In this document: one piece after another, positions 31,255-40,991 of the stretch | Layout of the letters: every line of letters starts with the position of its first letter | Position numbering within the stretch: position 1 is the first letter of the stretch | From: Prionace glauca | Taxonomy: Eukaryota > Chordata > Chondrichthyes > Carcharhiniformes > Carcharhinidae | Assembly: GCA_037974335.1 (NCBI GenBank) | Contig: CM075760.1 | Location: 45,719,138-45,783,137 of the forward strand | DNA: 64,000 nt | Reading direction: 5' to 3' | The notes under the pieces: generated by a model | What the model saw: only the letters and a program-made list of their open reading frames with translations | Told to the model about the DNA's origin: nothing | Databases searched by the model: none | Position numbers and translations under genes: made by a program

Positions 31255-31770
31255 CCACTGTCATCTCTTTAAGTAACTCTCCCCAATCTATCAAGGCCAA
31301 CTCACATCTCATATCCTCATAGTTTTCTTAAGATTTAGCACCCTCATCTCTGAATCAACTCTCTCATTCTCCAGTTTGATTTTAAAAAATCTATCCTGTT
31401 ATGGTCACTCATCCCCAAGAGGTCTCATAGAGCTAGATTGGCAAGGACTCCCTTCTCATTACACAGTACCCAGTCTAAGCTGGCCTGCTGTCCAGTTGGT
31501 TCCTCCAGATATTGGTCAATTAAACCATCCTTTATACATTCCAGGAATTCTCTTCTAAGGCATTGTGGTGAATTTGATTTGCTCAATCTATGTGCAAATT
31601 AAAATCATTCATGATCACCAATACTCCCTTATCACATGCATCTCTAATTTTGTGTTTACTGCCATTCCCAACATCACCACTGCAGTTTGGAGGTCCATAT
31701 ATGACATCCACTAATGTTTTTTGCCCCTTGGCGATGGGGGGACAGTGTAGAATTCTTCGTATGAGCCCCT
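31255..31770 (-). mobile_element. CR1-like LINE endonuclease fragment, inverted
   Basis: The - strand reads VDVIYGPPN (block of VVYRPPN), then NDFNLHID (the GDFN active-site motif, G lost) and TGYCVMRRES (block LDLVLCNE in another frame). It abuts the ORF1 fragment in opposite orientation. Confidence 0.75.
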
Positions 31771-31999
31771 TGATTTTAGTTTACTACAATGTGTAGACTA
31801 GATTGAGATGCCTTCTATATAATGCGAATTCACAATGTGCCAGTCTCACAACTTTGCTCCAAGTGGGCTGATACTCTTTGAGCCTGGGAGAGCACATTTC
31901 CACTGAAATGATCCACAAAAGCTGATGAAGGACATTTATTTAATCCTGGACAGTAAATAGTGTTTTTTCTACCACTACAGATAGGTCTAAAATAAATAC

Positions 32000-32260
32000 A
32001 TTTGTCTCTATTCCATTGAGTCTACAGCACAGGGCCAGGCCAGTCGGCTCAGTCAGTCTGTGTCAGTATTTATGCTCCACATGACCCTCCACCCACCCCT
32101 CTCCATCTCCTCCCATCAGCTTATCCTTCTATTCCTTTCTCCCTCATGTATGTATCCAGCTTCCCTGTCAGTGTATTCATGCTGTTCACCTCAGTCACTC
32201 GCTGTGGTGATGAATCTGTCATTCTCACCACTCGCTGGATAAAGAACTTTCTCCTGTTAG
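32000..32260 (-). mobile_element. LINE 3'-end fragment
   Basis: Contains the tail AGTCTACAGCACAGGGCCAGGC and the ACTCGCTGGATAAAGAACTTTCTC block antisense to the ORF2 C-terminus. Same family as 45525-45700 and 50680-50925. Confidence 0.65.
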
Positions 32261-32261
32261 A

Positions 32262-32557
32262 GCTTATTTATTAGTCACAAGTAGGCTTACGTTAACACTG
32301 CAGTGAAGTTGTTATGAAAACCCCCTTGACCTCCCACTCTGGCTGCTGGTCGGGTACACTGAGGGAGAATTTAGCACGGCTAATGCACCTAACCAGCACA
32401 TCTTTTTGGACTGTGGGAGGAAACTGGAGCACCTGGAGGAAACCCATGCAGACACGGGAAGAACATGCAAACTCCACACAACAGAGACCCAAGCCAGGAA
32501 TCGAACCCGGGTCCCTGTGCTATGAGGCAGCAGTGCTAACCCACTGTGCTGCACTCG
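32262..32557 (-). mobile_element. tRNA-headed SINE (type 1 tail)
   Basis: Head at about 32555 (CAGCACAGTGGGTTAGCACT on the - strand), B box GGGTTCGATTCCTGG, and tail GTTAACGTAAGCCTACTTGT. Well preserved. Confidence 0.9.
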
Positions 32558-32629
32558 AAATCACTACTGGATTATTGAACCCCTTCGTAATTGTAAGATC
32601 AGGGGGGTGGGAACTCCAGCACGCGGACA

Positions 32630-32975
32630 AAGAACATAGAACATTATAGCGCAGTACAGGCACTTCGGCCCTTAATGGTTCCACTGGTTGGCGCAACAAT
32701 CTAATGACCCTCTAACCTAAACTATTCCAATGTTATCCATATGCGTATCCACTGACCATTTGAACGCCCTTAAAGTTGGCGAGTCCACAACTGCTGCAGG
32801 CATGACATTACTACCCTCTGAGTAAAGAACCTACCTCTGATATCCGTCCTATAGTTACCAGCCATTTATTTAAAGCTATGACCCCTTGTGTTAGCCATCA
32901 CCATCCGAGGTAAAAGGCTCACACTATCCACCGTATCCAATCCATTGATCATCTTGTATGCCTCATGGGACATGG
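32630..32975 (-). mobile_element. CR1-like LINE 3' end
   Basis: On the - strand it encodes a Y-K-M-I-N-G-L-D block and an R..L..T..SHSFK-like stretch, then the tail ending at AGAACATAGAACATTATAGC. Same family as 1203-1335. Confidence 0.8.
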
Positions 32976-33256
32976 GAGCCCTGCCCCCACCCATTGCCCT
33001 CCTGCCAGGAGCCCCACTCCCACCCATTGCCCCCTCTCCATCTGGGAGCCCCACCCCCACCCATAGTTCCCCTCGCCTCCCAGAAGCCCTGCCCCCACCC
33101 ATTGTTCCCCTTCCACTTACCCTCCCCCTCTGGGGCCCTGCCCCCACTCGTTGTTCCCCTCCCATTCTGAGAGACCCGCCCCCACCCATTGTTCCCCTCC
33201 ACCTCCCCCTCCCGGGACCCCCTCCCCCACCCATTGTTCCCCTTCCCCTCCTCGAG
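32975..33256. repeat. C-rich minisatellite-like tract
   Basis: Irregular repeats of GCCCTGCCCCCACCCATTG + TTCCCCTCC, spaced roughly 30-50 bp. It gives Pro-rich (+) and Gly-rich (-) open frames on both strands, which are compositional artefacts. Confidence 0.85.
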
Positions 33257-33399
33257 CCAAGGTTTCTGGTCATGCGGCTGGTGGCTCCGCCCAGAGTGAG
33301 AAGCCGCTCGGTGATCTCCCCCCTCCCCCCCAGCCCAGGACTGCGCATGTCCAAAGGAAGAAGGGCCATGTGCGGGTCTGTGCCCACCCTCTGTGACCG

Positions 33400-33500
33400 G
33401 CAAGCTTAGATGTGGACCAATAGGAGAGTTGGAGGACTGGAAAATCTCTGGTCCTCCAGCGAATCGAACTGCAGGCTTTGGGTGAACGAAGATTGATCCT
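33400..33500 (+). promoter_or_regulatory. Promoter module I, third copy
   Basis: GGACCAATAGG CCAAT box (about 33416), then TGGAGGAC (33430-33437) and GTCCTCCA (33451-33458) with a 13-bp centre, then GCAGGCTTTGGGTG matching the 29.6-kb copy. A shortened relative of the modules at 29.5 and 62.8 kb. Confidence 0.6.
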
Positions 33501-33656
33501 CAGAAAACCTAGAACTTCCTCCTCTCTCTCACATCAGTGAGTAAAACACTGCCCCGTTTCCATTTCTTCCTAATTTCTAGTTCTGTAATATATTACTGCA
33601 GCTACATTATATATTTCCAGTCATAAACTCATTGAAGCACAGAAGAAGCTAATTGG

Positions 33657-35270
33657 GTAACCTTGAGGTGAGTCTGATGAGGGACACTGAGACTGTGGGA
33701 CTGACAGTGAGCACCTTGAGGTGGGTCTGAGGGGGACACTGGGACTGTGGGACTGACAGTGAGCACCTTGAGGTGAGTCTGAGGGGGACACTGGGACTGT
33801 GGGACTGACAGTGAGCACCTTGAGGAGAGTGTGAGAGGGGGACACTGGGACACGAAAACAGCACCTTGTGAGAGGGGGTCACTGGGACACCGAGAGAGGC
33901 AAGCAACACCTTGAGGAGAGTGTGAGAGGGGCGATCACTGGGACACCAGGGCAGAGAGTCTGCACCTTGAGGAGATTATGAGGGGAGGGCACTAGGATAC
34001 TATGACAGACAGTCAGCTCCTTGAGGAGAGTGTTCGAGAGGCTTACTGTGACACCAGGGCAGAGAGTTAGCACCTTGAGGAAAGTGTGAGAGGGGGACAC
34101 TGAGACAGACAGTCAGACCCCCCCCCCCCCACCCAACAGAAGCATGTGGGGGTCACTGTGACAGTGGCATAGACAGTCAACACCTTGAGGAAAGTGTGGG
34201 AGGTGTAAACTGGGGCAGACAGTCAGCACCTTGAGCAGAGTGGGAGAAGGGACACTGGGACAGACGCTCAGCACCTGGAGGAGAGTGTGAGAGGGGGAAA
34301 CTGGGGCAGACACTCAGCACCTGGAGGAGAGTGTGAGAGGGGGACACTGGGACAGACACTCAGCACCTGGAGGAGAGTGTGAGAGAGGGAAACTGGGACA
34401 GACTGTCAGCACCTGGAGGAGAGTGTGAGAGGGGGAAACTGGGACAGACTGTCAGCACCTTGAGGAGAGTGTGGGAGGGGGAAACTGGGACAGACTGTCA
34501 GCACCTGGAGGAGAGTGTGAGAGGGGGAAACTGGGACAGACTGTCAGCACCTTGAGGAGAGCGTGGGAGGGGGAAACTGGGACAGACGCTCAGTACCTGG
34601 AGGAGAGTGTGAGAGGGGGAAACTGGGACAGACACTCAGCACCTGGAGGAGAGTGTGAGAGAGGGAAACTGGGACAGACTGTCAGCACCTGGAGGAGAGT
34701 GTGAGAGGGGGAAACTGGGACAGACTGTCAGCACCTTGAGGAGAGCGTGGGAGGGGGAAACTGGAACAGACGCTCAGTACCTGGAGGAGAGTGTGAGAGG
34801 GGGAAACTGGGGCAGACACTTAACACCTGGAGGAGAGTGTGAGAGGGGGAAACTGGGACAGACTGTCAGCACCTTGAGGAGAGCGTGGGAGGGGGAAACT
34901 GGGACAGACGCTCAGTACCTGGAGGAGAGTGTGAGAGGGGGAAACTGGGGCAGACACTCAGCACCTGGAGGAGAGTGTGAGAGGGGGAAACTGGGACAGA
35001 CTGTCAGCACCTGGAGGAGAGTGTGAGAGGGGGAAACTGGGTCAGACTGTCAGCACTGGAGGAGAGTGTGAGAGGGGGAAACTGGGACAGACACTCAGCA
35101 CCTGGAGGAGAATATGAGAGAGGGAAACTGGGACAGACTGTCAGCACCTGGAGGAGAGTGTGAGAGGGGGAAACTGGGACAGACGCTCAGTACCTGGAGG
35201 AGAGTGTGAGAGGGGGACACTGGGACAGACGCTCAGCACCTTCAGGAGAGTGTGAGAGGGGCACAAAGAG
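33657..35270. repeat. 46-bp minisatellite array, 1.6 kb
   Basis: Units of GAGAGTGTGAGAGGGGGAAA + CTGGGACAGACTGTCAGCAC + CTGGAG from about 34190, with related, more diverged units from 33657. A higher-order pattern of several units also repeats near 34550, 34740 and 34870. The period is 46 bp (46 mod 3 = 1), so the long frames 34471-34704 and 34655-35026 cycle through all three frames of the unit. They are not protein genes. Confidence 0.95.
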
Positions 35271-35411
35271 GATTCAAGCCACAGGTGGATTTATGTAGCA
35301 CTGGAACTGGGACCGTTTGTTTATGTCCTGTGGTGCTGAGGATTCTCTTCAATATCGACTCAGTTGTCAGGGAACACAACTCTTTCTCCCAGACCATTGG
35401 ATGATGGGTAA

Positions 35412-35990
35412 TGTGGGCACTGTCCTAACGCATAAGAACATAAGAAATGGGAGCAGCAGTAGGCCTTTGGGACTGCCCTGCCATTCGACAAGATCATGGC
35501 TGATCTTTCCCGCTTTCTCCCCATAACCCTTAATTCCCTTGTCTATCAGAAATCTATCTACCCGTGACTTAAATGTATTCAGCGAGGTAGCCTCCATCAC
35601 TTCAATGGGCAGAGAATTCCAGAGATTCACCACCCTTTGAGTGAAGAAGTTCCTCCTCAACTCCGATCTAAACTGTTCTCCCCCCATTATTTTGAGGCTG
35701 TGCCCTCTAGTCCTGCTGTCCTTTCTAAGAAACTCTCTACCTCTACCCTATCCATCCCCTTCATTATCTTATAAGATCCCCCCTCAGTCTTCTAAACTCC
35801 AATGAGTACAGATCCAGTCTATTAAATCTCTCCTCATAGGTTAACCCCCTCATCTCTGGTATCAGTCCAGTGAACCTTCTCTGCACTCCCTCCAAGGCCA
35901 ATATATCCTTCCACAAGTACGCCGATCAAAACTGCACATGGTATTCCTGTTGTGGCCACACCAGTACCCTCTACAGCAACGCATCAAATA
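35412..35990 (-). mobile_element. CR1-like LINE 3' end
   Basis: Ends in the TAAGAACATAAGAAATGGGA (+ strand) tail of the young family. An open - strand frame 35367-35687 gives QFRSELRRNFFTQRVVNLWN and IEVMEATSLNTFKSRVDRFL. Upstream is diverged. About 570 bp. Confidence 0.9.
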
Positions 35991-36019
35991 TTGCTCAACT
36001 TCATGCAATGCACGAATTC

Positions 36020-36660
36020 CTGACTGATGGAGGGTGGTCCATTTTTAGAATTCAACACCTGCAGAATGCCTGGTGTCAAGAAAGAGGTGTGAAGTTTCTC
36101 CACTCTTCTCCTTGTGTTTGATTAACTCATCCTGTGTATGGCCATCCATTTTGAATGAGCATCTACCAATATCAGGAACACAGACCCCATGAACGGTCCG
36201 GCACTGTCCATGTGCAGTCACGTCTACGGCCAACCCAAGTGTAAAGAATCGTGACTGGTGACTGTTCTGCCCTTGTTGATATTGCCAACACTGACACACA
36301 AGCAAATATCTATATCCATACCTGGCCACCAGACGTGGCAATTTGGAGGATCGTCAGTTTGCCACTCCTGGGTGGCCATGGTAAAGTTCGGCCAGGTTGG
36401 GATGGTGTCTCAGGATGACACTCTTGAACCCCATAGGAGTATGCCAACAGCTGTTCTCTGCCACTCCAATATGGGTGCAATTCTGATGTAACAGCCTTTT
36501 GGTTACCCCCATCAGCTCTTACTTCTTCAGTTTATTCAGGACTGGGTAAGTTTGCCTCCACAGCCAAATATTATTGGCTGCCGCTGGGAGAATTTTGAAA
36601 AAGTTCATGATCACCGTCTCTTCCATTGGGGATGCGACCAGTTGTCTTAATTGCCTTCCA
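36020..36660 (-). mobile_element. Ty3/Gypsy-type pol fossil (integrase region)
   Basis: An old LTR-retrotransposon piece on the - strand. It shows an integrase-core-like stretch (AGPFMGSVFLILVDAHSKW resembles the catalytic-core consensus) and, upstream of that, linker sequence typical of metazoan Gypsy pol. LTRs, gag, protease and reverse transcriptase are not seen here. It is broken, with several interruptions, and looks old. It lies directly upstream of the near-full-length LINE. Confidence 0.75.
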
Positions 36661-37069
36661 TTGTTTGCTGGAGCAGAGAGAGAGAGCTAAGATTTTACCT
36701 GTTAAAAACCTGTTTAAAATAAGTTTAAAGCACTTTATTCTTTGTAGAACTGTTTAAAGCATTTATTTATTGTACTTACTGCTTTAAGAATTCTGAGGGT
36801 GTGTTGAAAAGTCATTTGTAGAACAGCCTGCTTTAAAACAGCGCCAGGTTTAAAAGGAGGTCTGGTGTAGACAGCGGGCAGCGTCTGAGCGGGCAGTGGA
36901 GTGAGTGGGAAGCAGAGTGAGTTAATAGGGCTTAATATCAAAAAGGGCTTGAGGGAAAAAGGCCAGGTGAATTTGTTTGGAAAAAAAACAAGGAAAAAAT
37001 TTTTTTTCAAAACTACTACAGCAAGAAACAAGGAAAAAAGTTTTTCCCCATAAAAAATTACAGTGAATA

Positions 37070-37969
37070 ATGGAGGGGCATGTGATGTGTGGTTTCTGTA
37101 TGATGGGGGAACTGGCAGACCCCAGGGTCCTTCCCAGTGACCATGTCTGCAGTAAGTGCAGGTTGCTGGAGGAGCTCCAGCTCAAGGTGGATGAGCTGGC
37201 CTCTGAGCTACAGACACTGAGGCTCATCAGGGGGAGAGAGGGTGCCCCTAGACTGGCTAAATCTAAATGTCAGGGACAAAAGGGGGCTGCTGGGAGGAGG
37301 AAGGGGGGTGAGGAGCAGAGGCCTCAGCCTCTTAACCTGCATAACAGGTTTGAGGTTCTTGCTTCCAGTCTGGAAGAGGACGAGGCAGGTGAGGTTGGTG
37401 AGCAAACTGCACACGGTACAGTGATGCAGCAGGACATAGGCAAAGTGAAGGGGAAAAGGAACGTAGTAGTGATTGGGGATAGTGGGGTGAAGGGTATTGA
37501 CACTGTCCTTTGTCACAATGACAAAGTGCACAGAAGGGTGTGTTGTCTGCCTGGTGCCCGGGTACAGGATGTCGCAGCTGGGCTGCAGAGGAATCTGGAG
37601 TGGGAGGGTGAGAACCCGGTCGTTGTAGAACATGTGGGTGCCGGTGACGTAGGCAAAGTGCGGACTGAGGATCTGGGGAGGGAGTATGAAAAGCTGGGAA
37701 TGGAATTAAAAAGTAGAACCGACAAGGTGGTTATCTCTGGGCTACTGCCTGAACCGAGTGCAGACGGGCGTAGGATTGACAGGATAAAGGAAGTGAATGG
37801 GTGGCTCAGGGATTGGTGTGGGAGGAATGGGTTCAAATTTAGGGGGCATTGGCACCAGTATTGGGGTAGGTGGGACCTGTTCGGGCGGGATGGGGTTGGT
37901 CTGAATCATGCTGGGACCAGAGTGCTGGCGATTCGAGTAAAGAGGACTGTAGACAGGGCTTTAAACTAA
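37070..37969 (+). CDS. LINE ORF1 with SGNH-esterase domain
   Basis: 299 aa, uninterrupted. N-terminus: a Cys-rich MCGFC..CSKC zinc-ribbon-like motif (about residues 7-30). Then a leucine-rich coiled-coil segment (LLEELQLKVDELASELQTL, about 31-50) and a basic linker. Then an SGNH hydrolase fold: block I GDSGVKGID (about 135; the nucleophile Ser of GDS is present), block II CLPGARVQDV, block III HVGAGDVGK (usually HVGTND, so the oxyanion Asn is changed), and block V GVGLNHAG (usually D..HLN..G, so the catalytic Asp-His pair appears altered). CR1-type ORF1 proteins bind RNA and carry such esterases. Catalysis by this copy is doubtful. Confidence 0.88.
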   Translation: MEGHVMCGFCMMGELADPRVLPSDHVCSKCRLLEELQLKVDELASELQTLRLIRGREGAPRLAKSKCQGQKGAAGRRKGGEEQRPQPLNLHNRFEVLASSLEEDEAGEVGEQTAHGTVMQQDIGKVKGKRNVVVIGDSGVKGIDTVLCHNDKVHRRVCCLPGARVQDVAAGLQRNLEWEGENPVVVEHVGAGDVGKVRTEDLGREYEKLGMELKSRTDKVVISGLLPEPSADGRRIDRIKEVNGWLRDWCGRNGFKFRGHWHQYWGRWDLFGRDGVGLNHAGTRVLAIRVKRTVDRALN

Positions 37970-38101
37970 TTAGGGGGGGGGGGTGCGAGGGTAGGTGACG
38001 CTATGAGGTCTAAAGTTAAGGATAGGTTACAGGTAAGGGAAGAGGCCAAGGATGTCCCAATTGGTGGCGTTACGGCAAATAGGGTCCAAGTGAAGGCTGG
38101 G

Positions 38102-40898
38102 ATGAAAGCGCTTTATCTGAATGCACGAAGCATTCGGAATAAAGTGGATGAGCTGGTGGCGCAGATTGACACAAATTGATATGATCTGGTGGCCATTACA
38201 GAGACGTGGCTGCAAGGTGACAGGGACTGGGAGATGAATGTACAGGGCTATCAAGTGTTTAGGAAGGATAGGCAGGAGGAAAGAGGGGGTGGCGTAGCTC
38301 TGCTGATTAAGGATAGTATCAAGGTGGTAGCAAGGAATGATATCGGAGCCAAAGAGCAGAAAGTGGAATCGTTGTGGGTGGAGATTAGGAACAGCAAAGG
38401 GAGGAAGGCGCTAGTGGGTGTCGTCTATAGGCCCCCGAATAATGATCTGGAGGTGGGGCGGGCTGTTAACACGCAAATAAGTGCGGCGTGCAGGAATGGG
38501 ACGGCAGTAGTTATGGGAGATTTCAATCTGCATATTGATTGGTCGACCCATGTTGGACGAGGTGGGCTCGACGAGGAGTTCTTGGAATGCTGCAGGGATA
38601 ATTTCCTTGAATAGTGTGTGTTGGAGCCGACGAGGGAGCGAGCTATCTTGGATCTGGTGCTATGTAATGAGGCGGGTAGAATTAGGGACCTTGCGGTGAA
38701 GGATCCTCTTGGAGAGAATGATCATTGTATGGTGGAGTTTCTGGTGCAGATGGAGGAGGAGAAAGTGGGTTCCCGGACACGCGTCCTTTGTTTGAATAGA
38801 GGGGAGTATGGTAGGATGAGAGAAGAATTGGCGAATGTGGACTGGGGGAGTGCGTTGGAAGGTAGGTCTGCTGAGGAGCAGTGGAGGATCTTTAAGGAGA
38901 TCTTTCTTGGTGCTCAGCAGAAATTTATTCCGATGGTTAAAAAGGACAGTAGGAGGAGAGGTAATAAGCCGTGGATAACGAAGGAGGTGAAGGAAAGTGT
39001 TAAATTAAAAGCGGAGGAGTTTAGAGTCGCTAAGAGCAGTGGGCGAGAAGAGGATTGGGAAAGGTTTAAATGTCAACAAAGATTGACAAAGAAGTTGATA
39101 AAGGAGGGTAGGAGAAGCTATAAGGCTGGGCTAGCACTTAATATAAAAAAGGATAGCAAGAGTTTTTATAAATATATAAAAAGGAAGAGGCTGGCTAGGG
39201 TGAACGTTGGTCCTTTAGAGGATGAGAAAGGGGAGTTAGTGGTAGGGGATGGGGATATGGCTAAGGTCTTGAATAACTTTTGTTTCTGTCTTCACGGAGG
39301 AGGACGTGAATAATTTGCCGGGTGTTAGCGATGGAAAGGTGGTAGGAATGGAGTGTCTTAATGACATTACTGTTACTAGAGAGGTGGTGCTCGACAGACT
39401 GGAGAGACTGATTGTGGACAAGTCCCCAGGACCGGATGGAATGCATCCGAGGGTTCTGAAAAAAATGGCGGAGGTGATAGTGGATGCCTTGGTGGTTATT
39501 TTCCAGACGTCGCTGGATTCCGGGGAAGTGCTGGAAGATTGGAAAACGGCTAATGTTACGCCGTTGTTTAAGAAGGGTGCCAGGCAAAAGGCGGGGAATT
39601 ATAGGCCGGTTAGTTTAACATCTGTGGTAGGTAAATTGTTAGAATCCATCATTAAGGAGGAAATAGTGAGGCATCTTGAGGGGAATTGCTTGATAGGGCG
39701 GACGCAACACGGTTTCATTAAAGGGAAGTCGTGTCTGACAAATTTACTGGAGTTCTATGAGGATGTGTCTAGGGCAGTGGATAGAGGAGAGCCGGTGGAT
39801 GTGGTCTTTCTGGATTTTCAGAAGGCGTTTGACAAGGTACCTCACAAGAGGTTATTGCAGAAGGTCAGGGGACATGGAGTTGGGGGTAGGGTGTTAGCGT
39901 GGATAGAGGATTGGTTGTCAAATAGGAGGCAGAGAGTGGGGGTCAATGGGTGCTATTCGGATTGGCGGTTGGTGACTAGTGGGGTGCCCCAGGGGTCGGT
40001 GCTGGGGCCTCAGCTATTTACCATTTATATCGATGATCTGGAGGAGGGAACCGAGTGCAGGGTGTCGGAATTTGCTGATGACACCAAGATTGGGGGAAAG
40101 GCAAATTGTGGAGAGTCTGCAGAAGGATCTAGATAGGCTGGGCGAATGGGCCAGGAAATGGCAAATGGAATTTGATGTTGGCAAGTGTGAGATGGTCCAC
40201 TCTGGTAGGAGGAATGGTAGGAAGGACTATTACTAACGTGGCGAAAAACTGCAGCAGGCGACGGTGCAGAGGGACCTCGGGGTCCTTGTGCATGAGTCGC
40301 AAAAACCCAGCTTGCAGGTGCAGCAGGTGGTCAGGAAGGCGAATGGGATGCTGGCCTTCATAGCGAGGGGGATTGAATATAAAAGTAGGGAGGTCTTGCT
40401 GCAGCTGTATAGGGCATTGGTGAGGCCGCAGCTGGAGTACTGTGTGCAGTTTTGGGCGCCGCACCTGCGTAAGGATATTTTGGCCCTGGAGGGAGTGCAG
40501 AGAAGGTTTACTAGGCTGATACCGGAGTTAAGGGATTGAGCTATGAGGAGAGGCTGAATAAACTAGGCTTGTACTCGTTAGAGTTTAGAAGAATGAGGGG
40601 AGATCTCATTGAGACGTATAAGATGATGAATGGGATGGATAGGATAGAGGTGGAGAGACTCTTCCCGCTCAAAAAAGGCAGTAGGACTAGGGGGCACAGC
40701 CTCAAGATAAAGGGGAGGCGGTTTAGAACGGAGTTGAGGAGGAACTTCTTCACTCAAAGGGTGGTGAATCTCTGGAATTCTCTGCCCGTTGAAGTGGTGG
40801 AGGCTGCCTCGCTAAATGTTTTTAAGAAACGGGTTGATGGGTTTTTGATAAGAGAAGGGATTAAGGGTTATGGGGAGAGGGCGGGAAGGTGGAACTGA
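38102..40898 (+). pseudogene. LINE ORF2 (endonuclease-reverse transcriptase), broken
   Basis: Begins MKALYLNARSIRNKVDEL (APE-type endonuclease start), then AITETWL, VVYRPPN and GDFNLHIDW, LDLVLCN and GENDHCMVEF (catalytic His). The reverse transcriptase follows: [33 protein letters not shown] and FADDT. The C-terminal region then runs to WN-stop. Breaks: TGA at 38177, TAG at 38612, a frameshift near 39290 in a T run, an indel near 40108 after [12 protein letters not shown] after KDYY near 40234, and a one-base loss near 40530. A frame open for 276 codons covers most of the polymerase (39306-40136). Confidence 0.93.
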
Positions 40899-40991
40899 GC
40901 CACGACAGATCAGCCATGATCTTATTGAATGGCGGGGCAGGCTCGAAGGGCTAGATGGCCTACTCCTGCTCCTATTTCTTATGTTCTTATT

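Larger units (their letters stand above)
36665..40991 (+). mobile_element. Near-full-length CR1-like LINE
   Basis: A two-ORF non-LTR retrotransposon: a 5'UTR of uncertain start (about 36.67-37.07 kb), ORF1 (37070-37969), a short gap, ORF2 (38102-40898), and a 3' end CTCCTGCTCCTATTTC plus TTCTTATGTTCTTAT. The 5' limit is inferred from where Gypsy-like sequence stops. Large identical stretches shared with the copies at 7, 17 and 63 kb mark it as a recently active family. ORF1 is open, but ORF2 is interrupted by about three stops and three frame changes, so this copy could not supply its own enzyme. Confidence 0.92.

Noticed and set aside
32866-33409. Overlapping Pro-rich and Gly-rich frames of up to 173 codons on both strands
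   Set aside because: Both come from a C-rich irregular repeat; mirror-image composition on two strands is typical of simple sequence.
34471-35026. Repetitive protein of 77-123 codons
   Set aside because: Product of the 46-bp minisatellite cycling through frames; no start context or flanking gene structure.
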